Source: Syntrophus buswellii (lineage in GTDB: Bacteria; Desulfobacterota; Syntrophia; Syntrophales; Syntrophaceae). Taken from it: DNA of 64,000 nt. The notes under the pieces were generated by a model that ran no database searches, was not told the origin of the DNA, and worked only from the letters and a program-made list of their open reading frames with translations. The translations under genes were made by a program, and so were the position numbers. Location: the NCBI RefSeq assembly GCF_046097065.1, contig NZ_CP175563.1, positions 186,001 to 250,000 on the forward strand, read 5' to 3'. The first letter of the stretch is position 1. Each line of letters starts with the position of its first letter. Positions 1 to 9,267 of the stretch are shown here, one piece after another.

Positions 1-1
1 C

Positions 2-1942
2 CTGGACCTTGCATCCACCGCCTCGGGCCACGCCAAGTCCACCTACGAATCCAAGGCCTCGAACTTCCTGCGCGACCTTGTGCAGTGGCTCCAGAAGAAC
101 ATGACCACAGCCTTTGAGGTCACCTACCAGGGGCGCGCCAAGTCCCTGACCGAATGGGCCAAGGGCAAGTCCATCCGGGAGCTTTCCGGCATTGGCTCCC
201 ACGAGCGCATCAACTTCCGCGACCTGGTGAACACCACCGCGGGCATCTGTCTCGGGACGAAGTTCCAGGACCAGGCTCCCGAATACCCGTTCTTCTCGGT
301 GCTCATCACGGGAGCGAACCGGGCCCAGGCTGCGCAGGACGCCCTGCGCGCCATCGCCGGACAGAACCGCACCAAGCAGGGCACCGCAGTCCTGGATGCC
401 CTGGAGCTTCTCTACGGTGAGCGGCTCGATCCCTACCGATCCAAATACGCCAAGTACATTCTCGGCGTCGCCAAGAAGAAGGGCCACGGACAGGTGGTTA
501 ACCGCTCCGAGCTGATCCAGGACGTCCTCGGCGTGGAATACCTCGCTCCGCAATCGCTCCGCCTCGAACCCGAATGGGCCGTGGTGGTGCTGGCCGCGCT
601 GGTCTATGCCGGCGAAGTGGTCCTCTCCATCCCTGGCAAGAAGTTCGATGCCACCGGGCTCCAGCAATTGGCCGGAACCGGCATCGATGAACTTACCCAG
701 TTCAAACACATCGAACGGCCCAAGGACTGGAACCTTCCGGCGCTCAAGGCGCTTTTCGAACTGCTCGGACTCACGCCGGGCATGGCGCAACTGGTCACTC
801 AGGGCAAGGACGAACCGGTTCAGGAGCTGCAGAAGGCGGTCACCAACGCCGTCGAGCGGCTGGTACTCGTACAGCAGAGCATGCAGACCGGGCTGTTCTT
901 CTGGGGTCGCAGCCTGCTGGCCGAGGACGAAGTCAAGAAGCTCCGCGCGAAACTGGACGAGACCAAGACCTTCCTCGAATCCCTGCAAGCTTACACCACG
1001 ACCGGCAAGCTCAAGAATTTCCGCTACGACGCCTCGGAAGTGACGGCCCATCGGAGTGGACTCGAATCCCTTGCCGAGATCAAATCGCTTGAGGAACTGG
1101 TGGTCGACCTCGGGTCCACGGCCTCGTACCTCTCCACCGCCGAGGCTGTCCTGCCCACCGGCCACGAGTGGATCGACAAGATGAAGACGGCGCGGGACGA
1201 GGTCCTCGCCCAGATCGGCGACCCGGCCAAGCGGAGCGCTGCGGCATTCCGCCAGCAGACCCAGCGCAAACTCGGCGACCTCAAGAAGGCCTACCTGCTG
1301 GCCTACCTCTCTATGCACGCGAAAGCGCGTCTCGGTGTGAACGAGGACAAGCGCAAGGCCCAGCTCATGGGTGACGAGCGGCTCAAGGACCTGCAGAAGC
1401 TCTCCACCATCGACCTGATGCCCCGCCAGCACCTGTCGGATTTCCAGAACCGCTTGGCTGGCCTGAGGAGCTGCTTTGCGCTCACCGAGCAGGAACTGGA
1501 AGCATCGCCGGTCTGCCCGCACTGCAACTTCAAACCGGGCGCGGAACCGCCCACGGCTCCCGCAGCGACGATGCTGGACGCCCTGGACGGCGAGCTCGAT
1601 AAGCTGGTCGAGAACTGGACCCAGACGTTGCTCGCCAACCTCGAAGACCCGACCACCAAGGGGAACCTGAGCCTGCTCAAGCCTGAGCCGCGAAAGCTGG
1701 TGGACGGCTTTATCAAGAAGCGGACCCTGCCGGACGACCTGGACCAGGACTTCATCCACGCCTTGCAGGAGGTGCTCTCCGGGCTCACCAAGGTCTCGGT
1801 CAAGATCGCGGACCTGCGCGACGCCCTGCTCTCGGGCGGCTCACCAGCCACCCCGGCGGAGATGAGGAAGCGGTTCGAGGAATACCTGGACGGGCTTACC
1901 AAGGGCAAGGAACCCGGCAAAGTCCGGATCGTACTCGAGTAA
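2..1942 (+). CDS. brxC: BREX BrxC/DUF6079-like ATPase, C-terminal part (5' end outside window)
   Basis: The reading frame is open from base 2, so the gene begins upstream of the window and only the last 646 residues are visible. What is seen is a mostly helical, Lys/Glu/Leu-rich region with a single CPHC motif near visible residue 510 and no Walker motif; in the BrxC/PglY family the AAA-type ATPase core is N-terminal, so it would lie outside. Identification rests on overall resemblance to DUF6079 proteins and on position: it is followed after 10 bp by a PglX-type methyltransferase and then by BrxHII and PglZ homologues, the BREX type 3 order. In BREX systems BrxC is essential for phage exclusion. 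It is probably co-transcribed with everything to 13922. A plain coiled-coil ATPase of another system cannot be excluded from this fragment alone. Confidence 0.7.
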   Translation: MDLASTASGHAKSTYESKASNFLRDLVQWLQKNMTTAFEVTYQGRAKSLTEWAKGKSIRELSGIGSHERINFRDLVNTTAGICLGTKFQDQAPEYPFFSVLITGANRAQAAQDALRAIAGQNRTKQGTAVLDALELLYGERLDPYRSKYAKYILGVAKKKGHGQVVNRSELIQDVLGVEYLAPQSLRLEPEWAVVVLAALVYAGEVVLSIPGKKFDATGLQQLAGTGIDELTQFKHIERPKDWNLPALKALFELLGLTPGMAQLVTQGKDEPVQELQKAVTNAVERLVLVQQSMQTGLFFWGRSLLAEDEVKKLRAKLDETKTFLESLQAYTTTGKLKNFRYDASEVTAHRSGLESLAEIKSLEELVVDLGSTASYLSTAEAVLPTGHEWIDKMKTARDEVLAQIGDPAKRSAAAFRQQTQRKLGDLKKAYLLAYLSMHAKARLGVNEDKRKAQLMGDERLKDLQKLSTIDLMPRQHLSDFQNRLAGLRSCFALTEQELEASPVCPHCNFKPGAEPPTAPAATMLDALDGELDKLVENWTQTLLANLEDPTTKGNLSLLKPEPRKLVDGFIKKRTLPDDLDQDFIHALQEVLSGLTKVSVKIADLRDALLSGGSPATPAEMRKRFEEYLDGLTKGKEPGKVRIVLE

Positions 1943-1952
1943 GGAGCGGCAG

Positions 1953-4643
1953 ATGGCAAAGAATCCATACGAGCAGAGCATCTTCGACATACAACCTGCC
2001 GCCAAGCCGCAGGGACCCGTCGAGTGCCTCGGGATGACATTTGATAATGACCAGAAGCGACGGGACTACTTTCTGGATAAGTTGCGCGAGAAGCTGAAGA
2101 ACCCAGAGTTCCGCAAGATCGAGGGATTCCCCATCGGCTCGGACGAGGACATTCTGGCGCTCTCCGATCCGCCGTACTACACCGCCTGCCCGAATCCGTT
2201 TATCGCGGACTTCATCAGGCACTATGGCACACCTTATGACCCGTCTAAGCCATACAGCCGGGAACCATTCGCCGCAGATACAAGTGCAGGTAAGTTCGAC
2301 CCGGTCTACCGGTCTCATTCATATCACACCAAGGTTCCCTATATCGCCATCCAAGAGTATCTCAAGCACTATGCCGAAGGGGCCACCTGCGTTCTCGACG
2401 GTTTCTCTGGCTCGGGAATGACGGGAATTGCGGCAAGGAAACTGCACACATCAAAACACTCACTCAATGTGGTATTAACGGATCTCAGTCCAGAAGCCAC
2501 TTTCATCTCGTCACGCATGATGAGCCCGACAGACTCAGCAGTTGCCCAAAAAGAACATCAGCGCATTAAGAATGTTTTGAAAGAGAAGACGTCCCGTTTC
2601 TACGATGTACCTGATGGTCGTACAAATGGCCAAGTGAATTACACCGTATGGTCGGATGTGTTTCTTTGTCCCGAGTGCTCGGCAGAGTTAGTGTTCTGGG
2701 ATATTGCCGTAGAGCCCGATACTGGAGAAATGCGAGACACGCAGACTTGTTCACAATGTGGCGCGAACATTAGCAAGCGGTCCCTGACACCAAGTTTCGA
2801 GACGTATTTCGATGAATTCCTCAGACAGAGTGTACGTCGGGTAAAAGAAGTCCCCGTGCTTATTAATTACACTGTTGGTTCTGGACGAAAGGTTAGGACC
2901 CCGCAGGCTGATGACCTCGAAGTTCTGCATAGGTCGGCAATGATGCCAATGCCCTTTCCGGTACCTACTGACAGAATGCCCGAGGGAGATGAAGCCAGGC
3001 GAAACGATCCGACCGGGCTAACTCATGTTCATCATTTTTACACTCGCCGAATGCTCATCGGCTTGTCACTCATATGGCACGAAGTGAGAGAGTCGTGCGC
3101 GTTTTATGATATGGCCTTTATGCTATCACGAATGCTTCCGAGGGCTTCAAGGCTCCATAAGTGGAAGAAAGGCCAAACTACAGGGATAACAACAGGAACA
3201 CTCTATGTGCCTTCGTTGCGATATGAATACAACGTCAACAAGATGTGGGAAGAGAGCATTTCATACGCCCAGCCCATCATTGGGGAGAAGAGCACCGTAC
3301 CTTTTGTGATAAGCACCCAATCAGCAACTGGCCTTGACTGCATCCCGAGCGACTCGATTGATTATATATTCACTGATCCACCTTTTGGGGGCAACCTCAA
3401 CTACTCCGATCTGAATTTTATTTGGGAGTCTTGGCTTCGGGTGTGGACGAACAACGCAACGGAAGCCGTGGTATCGCGCGTCCAAGGGAAGGGCTTATAC
3501 GAATACTCCAGCTTGATGTCTAAATGCCTAACTCATTATTGTCGAGTGTTAAAGCCCGGTCGGTGGCTCACAATGGTGTTCCATAACTCACAAAATGCCG
3601 TGTGGGCAGCAATCCAAGAGGCGTTATTTAGCTCTGGCTTCATTATTGCGGATGTAAGAACGCTTGATAAGAAGCAGAAGAGTTTCAAGCAAATACAAGG
3701 AGCTGGAGCAGTTAAGCAAGACCTCATCATCTCAGCCTACAAACCTAACGGTGGTCTCGAAGATCGCTTTAGACTTGAAGCTGGAAAAGAAGATGGCGTT
3801 TGGGACTTTGTGCGCATCCACCTAAAGCAACTTCCAATTTTCGTGTCGAAGGATGGCCAAGCCGAGGTTATCGCCGAGCGTCAGAATTATCTGCTTTTCG
3901 ACCGAATGGTGGCCTTCCACGTCCAGCGCGGCGTAACCGTGCCCTTGTCCGCTACGGAGTTTTACGCCGGTCTGGTCCAGCGGTTCTCCGAGCGTGACGG
4001 CATGTACTTCCTTGCCGATCAGGTGGCCGAATACGATAAGAAGCGGATGACCGTACGCGAGGTTTTGCAGCTCCAGCTTTTCGTTACCGATGAGTCATCG
4101 GCCATCCAGTGGCTCAAACAACAGATCATCAAGAAGCCTCAGACGTTTCAGGAACTCCACCCGCAGTTTCTCAAGGAGATCGGCGGCTGGCAGAAGTACG
4201 AGAAGCCGCTGGAGCTTTCCGAGCTGCTCGAACAGAACTTCCTCCGCTACGACGGCAAGGGCGAAGTGCCGAACCAGATCCACAGCTACCTCTCCACGAA
4301 TTTCAAAGAGCTTCGGAACCTGCCCAAGGACGACGAGACCCTGCGCACCAAGGCCAAGGACCGCTGGTACGTGCCGGACCCGAACAAAGCCGGCGACCTG
4401 GAGAAGCTGCGCGAGCGGTCGCTGCTCAAGGAGTTCGATGACTACCGGACATCCAGCCAGAAGCGTCTGAAGGTGTTCCGCCTTGAGGCCGTCCGCGCCG
4501 GATTCAAGAAGGCATGGCAGGAGCGCGACTACGCCACGATCATCACCGTGGCCCGCAAGGTTCCCGAAAACATCCTCCAGGAAGACCCCAAGCTCCTCAT
4601 GTGGTACGACCAGGCGCTCACCCGCTCGGGGGAGGACGCATGA
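1953..4643 (+). CDS. pglX: BREX type 3 PglX-like DNA methyltransferase
   Basis: 896 residues. A SAM-binding motif (LDGFSGSGMTG) lies near residue 147 and a catalytic DPPF motif (TDPPFGGNL) near 474, the pattern of an N6-adenine/N4-cytosine methyltransferase. An additional DPPYYTACP stretch near residue 72 is typical of DUF1156/type 3 PglX proteins. Two Cys pairs (CPEC near 239, CSQC near 267) form a probable zinc ribbon between the motifs. The start is supported by AAGGAG a few bases upstream. Such enzymes mark host DNA in BREX, and methylation distinguishes self from phage. The central part of the gene (about 2250-3850) is visibly more AT-rich (sampled lines 38-53% GC) than both ends (62-68%), suggesting mosaic replacement of the catalytic or recognition core. 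Downstream DUF262 follows within 25 bp. Confidence 0.85.
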   Translation: MAKNPYEQSIFDIQPAAKPQGPVECLGMTFDNDQKRRDYFLDKLREKLKNPEFRKIEGFPIGSDEDILALSDPPYYTACPNPFIADFIRHYGTPYDPSKPYSREPFAADTSAGKFDPVYRSHSYHTKVPYIAIQEYLKHYAEGATCVLDGFSGSGMTGIAARKLHTSKHSLNVVLTDLSPEATFISSRMMSPTDSAVAQKEHQRIKNVLKEKTSRFYDVPDGRTNGQVNYTVWSDVFLCPECSAELVFWDIAVEPDTGEMRDTQTCSQCGANISKRSLTPSFETYFDEFLRQSVRRVKEVPVLINYTVGSGRKVRTPQADDLEVLHRSAMMPMPFPVPTDRMPEGDEARRNDPTGLTHVHHFYTRRMLIGLSLIWHEVRESCAFYDMAFMLSRMLPRASRLHKWKKGQTTGITTGTLYVPSLRYEYNVNKMWEESISYAQPIIGEKSTVPFVISTQSATGLDCIPSDSIDYIFTDPPFGGNLNYSDLNFIWESWLRVWTNNATEAVVSRVQGKGLYEYSSLMSKCLTHYCRVLKPGRWLTMVFHNSQNAVWAAIQEALFSSGFIIADVRTLDKKQKSFKQIQGAGAVKQDLIISAYKPNGGLEDRFRLEAGKEDGVWDFVRIHLKQLPIFVSKDGQAEVIAERQNYLLFDRMVAFHVQRGVTVPLSATEFYAGLVQRFSERDGMYFLADQVAEYDKKRMTVREVLQLQLFVTDESSAIQWLKQQIIKKPQTFQELHPQFLKEIGGWQKYEKPLELSELLEQNFLRYDGKGEVPNQIHSYLSTNFKELRNLPKDDETLRTKAKDRWYVPDPNKAGDLEKLRERSLLKEFDDYRTSSQKRLKVFRLEAVRAGFKKAWQERDYATIITVARKVPENILQEDPKLLMWYDQALTRSGEDA

Positions 4644-4667
4644 TGACGATCCAAGGAGAAATTGCCC

Positions 4668-6428
4668 ATGCATGCGCATGACCGGTTTCTGCCGGAATGG
4701 TTCAACCGCATTCGGTCGCGGCAAATCACGTTGCCCCGGTTCCAGAGGTTCATGGCCTGGGGACATGGAGAGGTCTCCGGACTCTTGACGACGGTTCTGC
4801 GCGGTCTGCCTTCAGGCGCGACGCTGATCCTGGAGGTCGGCGATGAGGAGAAGTTCAAGAGCCGCACCATGGTCGACGCGCCGGAGTCGGGCGAAAAGGT
4901 GACCGAGCAACTCCTGGACGGCCAGCAGCGGCTGACGGCCCTGTGGCGCAGTCTTCACGATAAGTACGCGGACCGGAGCTACCTGATCGGCTTCGAGGAT
5001 GACCCCGGTGATGGGTCCACGAAGCTACCCTATGTCTACGGCCAGGCCCGCTGGAGCAAGAACGGCAGTCGCTATCCGATGTGGGTGGACGATCCAAAGG
5101 AGTGCTGGAACCGAGGGTTTATCCCGATCACTCTGCTGCGACCGGATGACATCCTCCCGGAGATTCGTCATTGGATCGCGACCTCTGTTGGAAACGATCA
5201 CGATAAAAAAGACAAGCTGTTCGATGAGATCATCGCACTGCGCGACAAGGTGAAGGCATTCAATCTGCCGTACCTGGCGCTGCCGGCCAAGACGCCCAAG
5301 GAAGTGGCTCTGGACGTCTTCATCAAAATGAACACCAGTTCGGTTCACCTGTCCACCTACGACATCGTGGTGGCGCTGGTGGAAGAAGAAACCGGGAAAT
5401 CGCTCCACGAACATGTGGATGCTCTGAACATGGCCGTTCCGCGGGCGGCGGAATACGCTGACCTGCCGAGTCTGGTATTGGACGTGGTGGCTCTGCGCCA
5501 GGACCGCATCCCAAGCCAGGCGGGATACCGGGGGATCGACTACACCCGGATGCTCAACGAGTGGGATTCGGTCGTCAAAAGCATCAAGGGTATGGTGAGC
5601 TTCCTCGAAGACGAGAGCATCTTCGACGCCCAGCGGCTGCCGAGCTACACGGCCATCCCCATCCTCGCCGCGATGTGGGAGCACCTGCCGACGCAGCCGG
5701 ACAAGTTGGGCAATGCCCGGCTCCTCCTGCGAAAATATCTCTGGCGGGCTTTCCTGACCTCGCGCTACGAGCAGTCATCTACATCCAACGCCCTGCAGGA
5801 TTACCGCGGATTACGAAAAGTGCTCTGCGACGGTACAGCCGAGGACGTTGTGCCGATTTTGAACCAGGAATCGTATCCGCTTCCCTCAAAGGAAATGGTG
5901 TTGCAGGCCGACTGGCCGAAACGCAAGTCCATCCTTGGCCGTGGGTTGTTGTCGCTGCAGCTCAAGTGCGGTGCCGAGGACCTGGCCGACGGGGCGCGGG
6001 CGACGGTCGCCACCATCACATCCAAGGAGCATCCCCGAGAGTATCACCACCTCTTTCCGGCCGCGACGCTCGATGATGCGGGAATCCCCGATGAGCAGAT
6101 CTTCCGTGCGCTCAACTGCGCTCTGGTGACTTGGCGCACAAACCGCACCATCTCGGACAAGGACCCCATTACCTATCTGAAGGAACGGGCGGACAACTGC
6201 GCCCTTGGGGAAGAGGAAATGAAGCGGCGACTGAGAACGCACCTCATTCCCTACGCCCGGTTGGCAGTCGGTTATGACGGCATCCCCGACGATGAACGGC
6301 GCGGTCGGGTAAAGAACGACTATGACGCTTTTCTGTCCGCCAGGGCCGAGGTTCTGGCAAAGGCGGCTCATCGCGTGTGCGAGGGCAAAGCTCTGGAGCT
6401 AAGCGAGCTGTTGAATGATGCGGATTGA
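4668..6428 (+). CDS. DUF262/DUF1524 (GmrSD/BrxU-like) predicted nuclease
   Basis: 586 residues. The N-terminal half carries a DUF262 signature (LLDGQQRLTALW, DGQQR near residue 83), a ParB/Srx-like NTP-binding fold. The C-terminal part has YHHLFPAA near 459 followed by an Asn-containing stretch (LNCALVTWRTNR) near 481, which fits a DUF1524 HNH-type nuclease. This is the architecture of GmrSD type IV restriction enzymes and of BrxU, a modification-dependent nuclease known to occur inside BREX islands. The start at 4668 is chosen because AAGGAGA sits 8 bp upstream; a TTG six bases earlier is too close to it. The gene lies between pglX and the helicase and its 3' end overlaps the helicase start by 14 bp, so it is part of the operon. 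Likely role: cleavage of modified phage DNA (inference). Confidence 0.78.
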   Translation: MHAHDRFLPEWFNRIRSRQITLPRFQRFMAWGHGEVSGLLTTVLRGLPSGATLILEVGDEEKFKSRTMVDAPESGEKVTEQLLDGQQRLTALWRSLHDKYADRSYLIGFEDDPGDGSTKLPYVYGQARWSKNGSRYPMWVDDPKECWNRGFIPITLLRPDDILPEIRHWIATSVGNDHDKKDKLFDEIIALRDKVKAFNLPYLALPAKTPKEVALDVFIKMNTSSVHLSTYDIVVALVEEETGKSLHEHVDALNMAVPRAAEYADLPSLVLDVVALRQDRIPSQAGYRGIDYTRMLNEWDSVVKSIKGMVSFLEDESIFDAQRLPSYTAIPILAAMWEHLPTQPDKLGNARLLLRKYLWRAFLTSRYEQSSTSNALQDYRGLRKVLCDGTAEDVVPILNQESYPLPSKEMVLQADWPKRKSILGRGLLSLQLKCGAEDLADGARATVATITSKEHPREYHHLFPAATLDDAGIPDEQIFRALNCALVTWRTNRTISDKDPITYLKERADNCALGEEEMKRRLRTHLIPYARLAVGYDGIPDDERRGRVKNDYDAFLSARAEVLAKAAHRVCEGKALELSELLNDAD

Positions 6429-9267
6429 TGCAAATAGCTGGTACTTCAGCCCGGACCACGGGCAGCTCTGTCAGGTCATCGAAGCCCAGACGCTCTGGGG
6501 CGAGACGACCTGCCGCGTCTGGCTGCCCGGCCGCGACTCCGTGGTCCGCATCCCGGCTTCCAGGCTCAAGCCTCTGGAGAGCGCGGGCACCGGCTCGCCG
6601 GACGATATCGCCTACATCGCCGCTGCCGCGCGGGTGGCAGATGCCCTGACCCAGGACGTCCTGCTCGCGCCCATCGAGTCCTCCGTCATCCCGCTTCCGC
6701 ACCAGATTCGCGCTCTATCCCGCGCCATCGCCAATGACCGGGTGCGCTATCTCCTGGCGGACGAGGTCGGCCTGGGCAAGACCATCGAGGCCGGGCTCAT
6801 TCTGCGGGAGCTCAAGCTTCGCGGGCTGGTCAAGCGGACGCTGGTCATCGCCCCGAAGGGATTGGTGAGCCAGTGGGTCAGCGAGATGCGCTTTCACTTC
6901 GGGGAGACCTTCCAGCTCGTGCTTCCCGAGGACATCAAGACATTGAAACGGATCGTCCCGGTGACGGGCCCGGGAAACGGCGAGAAGGGCAATCACGACC
7001 CGGAGGTTCTGCCCGCCAACGCCTGGCAGATGTTCTCCCAGGTGGTCGTGCCGATGGATTCGGTCAAGCCCCTGGACAAGCGCCGTGGATGGAGCGCGGC
7101 TCAGGTGAGCGAGCACAATCGCGAACGGTTCGAGGACCTGATCTCCGCCGGCTGGGACCTGGTCATCGTGGACGAAGCGCACCGACTCGGCGGCAGCACA
7201 GACCAGGTGGCCCGCTTCAAACTGGGTCAGGGACTCTCCGAGGCCGCGCCATATTTCCTGATGCTTTCGGCCACCCCGCACCAGGGTAAAACCGACGCCT
7301 TTCATCGGCTGGTTTCCCTGATCGACGCCCAGGAGTTCCCGGACGTCAGCAGCGTCACCCGCGAGCGGGTCCAGCCGCATGTCATCCGCACCGAGAAGCG
7401 CCGCGCCATTGATGCCGATGGGAAGCCTCTTTTCAAGCCGCGTCGCACGCAGCTTGGCCCGGTCTCATGGGAAGAGCGGCACCGCAATCAGCAGCACCTC
7501 TACGAGGCGGTCACCGAATACGTGCGGGAAGGCTACAACCAGGCCATGCGGGAGAAGCGGAGCTACATCGGCTTTCTGATGATCCTGATGCAGCGCCTGG
7601 TGGTCTCCAGCACGAGCGCCATCCGCACTACGCTTGAAAGGCGTCTCGATGCGCTCGCCGCACCCCAGGAGCAACTGACACTGTTCCCGCTCACCTCCGA
7701 GGAGGAATGGGCGGACCTGGACGGCCAGGAGCAGATCGATGTGCTGCTCCGCACCCGCCTCAAGGCACTCAAGAACGAGCGCGCCGAGGTCAAGCTCCTC
7801 TTGGAGGCCGCGGCCCGATGCGAGCAGATCGGACCGGATGCAAAGGCCGAGGCGCTACTCGAGTGGCTCTACCGCCTCCAGTCCGAGGAGAGCGACCCGG
7901 AGCTCAAGGCGCTGGTGTTCACCGAGTTCGTTCCAACCCAGGAGATGTTGCGTCGGTTCCTGACTGAGCGCGGGTTTTCGGTCGTCTGCCTGAACGGCTC
8001 CATGGACATGGAAGAGCGTAAGCGGGTCCAGGAGGCATTCGCCAAGGATGTTCGTATTCTCATCTCCACCGACGCTGGCGGGGAGGGCTTGAACCTCCAG
8101 TTTTGCCACGTGGTGATCAACTACGACATACCCTGGAACCCGATGCGTCTCGAACAGCGGATCGGCCGGGTGGACCGTATCGGCCAGGCCCATGCGGTGC
8201 GCGCGGTCAACTTCGTCTTCGAGGGCTCGGTTGAGCACCGGGTCCGTGAGGTCCTGGAGCAGAAGCTCGCCGTCATATTCGAGGAGTTCGGCATTGACAA
8301 GACCGGCGACGTCCTCGACTCGGCCCAGGCGGGTCACATGTTCGACGAGATGTATGTCGAGGCGATCCTCAATCCCGAAAAGGTGGAGGACTCCGTCGAG
8401 AGCGTGGTTGCCCGCTTGCAGGAGCAGGCTCGCGAGGCGCGCACGACCGCATCGGTACTTGGCGCGACCGAGGACCTGGAACCTGGCGAAGCCCAGCGGC
8501 TCTTGACTCACCCCTTGCCCCATTGGGTCGAGCGCATGACCGTGAGCTACCTGAAGGCGCATGGCGGCCAGGCCGAGAGGAGAAGCCAGAGTTGGAACCT
8601 CACATGGCCCGACGGCGAGATCTATGAGAATGTGGTCTTCACCGGCAAGGAAGCCGAGAGGCTTCCGGCCTCCCGGCATCTTACCCTTGAAGAGCCGAAG
8701 GTCCGCGGACTGGCCATGCGGCTCCCACGTTTTGCGCCGGGCCAGCCGGTCCCCATCGTGTCGATCCCAGGTCTCTCCGAGGAAGTTCAGGGTGTCTGGT
8801 CCTTGTGGCGGATCGCGATTGCCACCATGGAGTGGAACCGTCGAAGGATCATGCCTCTCTTCTTGGCCGACAACGGCATGGTCTATATGCCGACGGCCAG
8901 ACACGTGTGGGACCAACTCCTCGCGGCAAGCACACACGTCCGGTCAGTGATGGAGACCTCGGTCTCGCAAGCTGCCTTTGAGAAGCTGCAAAGCGCCGCG
9001 GAAGAACACGGGAAGCCCATCTACGAAGCGCTCGTGCAAGAGCACCGGGGGCGCATCGCACGCGAGCGCGAGAAGGCTGACTACGCCTTTGCCGCGCGCC
9101 GCAAGACCGTCGAGCGGATTGGCCTGCCCCAGGTCCGCAACTATCGCCTGAACCTCCTCTCGCAGGAAGAGCGGAGCTTCCAGGAACAGCTCGATCAGAA
9201 AGCCCATGCCTATCCCGAAATGGTGCCGCTGCTTGTGATTCGGGTGGAGGGCGGTGGCCATGAGTAG
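6415..9267 (+). CDS. brxHII: SNF2-family helicase, BREX BrxHII-like (DrmD-related)
   Basis: 950 residues with a full SF2/SNF2 helicase core: Walker A in DEVGLGKTIE near residue 117, DEAH box (VDEAHRLGG) near 252, LSATPHQGK near 284, motif V in STDAGGEGLNL and motif VI in QRIGRVDRIGQ near 581. The long C-terminal extension is charged and helical. In BREX type 3, a helicase of this class (BrxHII) sits between pglX and pglZ, as here; DISARM DrmD is a close relative, but the PglZ neighbour favours BREX. The start overlaps the previous stop, and the end overlaps the PglZ start by 8 bp, implying translational coupling. No clear Shine-Dalgarno is visible, consistent with coupling. Predicted ATP-dependent DNA translocase. 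Confidence 0.87.
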   Translation: MMRIDANSWYFSPDHGQLCQVIEAQTLWGETTCRVWLPGRDSVVRIPASRLKPLESAGTGSPDDIAYIAAAARVADALTQDVLLAPIESSVIPLPHQIRALSRAIANDRVRYLLADEVGLGKTIEAGLILRELKLRGLVKRTLVIAPKGLVSQWVSEMRFHFGETFQLVLPEDIKTLKRIVPVTGPGNGEKGNHDPEVLPANAWQMFSQVVVPMDSVKPLDKRRGWSAAQVSEHNRERFEDLISAGWDLVIVDEAHRLGGSTDQVARFKLGQGLSEAAPYFLMLSATPHQGKTDAFHRLVSLIDAQEFPDVSSVTRERVQPHVIRTEKRRAIDADGKPLFKPRRTQLGPVSWEERHRNQQHLYEAVTEYVREGYNQAMREKRSYIGFLMILMQRLVVSSTSAIRTTLERRLDALAAPQEQLTLFPLTSEEEWADLDGQEQIDVLLRTRLKALKNERAEVKLLLEAAARCEQIGPDAKAEALLEWLYRLQSEESDPELKALVFTEFVPTQEMLRRFLTERGFSVVCLNGSMDMEERKRVQEAFAKDVRILISTDAGGEGLNLQFCHVVINYDIPWNPMRLEQRIGRVDRIGQAHAVRAVNFVFEGSVEHRVREVLEQKLAVIFEEFGIDKTGDVLDSAQAGHMFDEMYVEAILNPEKVEDSVESVVARLQEQAREARTTASVLGATEDLEPGEAQRLLTHPLPHWVERMTVSYLKAHGGQAERRSQSWNLTWPDGEIYENVVFTGKEAERLPASRHLTLEEPKVRGLAMRLPRFAPGQPVPIVSIPGLSEEVQGVWSLWRIAIATMEWNRRRIMPLFLADNGMVYMPTARHVWDQLLAASTHVRSVMETSVSQAAFEKLQSAAEEHGKPIYEALVQEHRGRIAREREKADYAFAARRKTVERIGLPQVRNYRLNLLSQEERSFQEQLDQKAHAYPEMVPLLVIRVEGGGHE

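Noticed and set aside
6415..9267. Considered the island as DISARM because of a DrmD-like helicase
   Set aside because: PglZ and BrxC-like genes are present and the DISARM markers DrmA/DrmB are not seen; BREX type 3 fits better.
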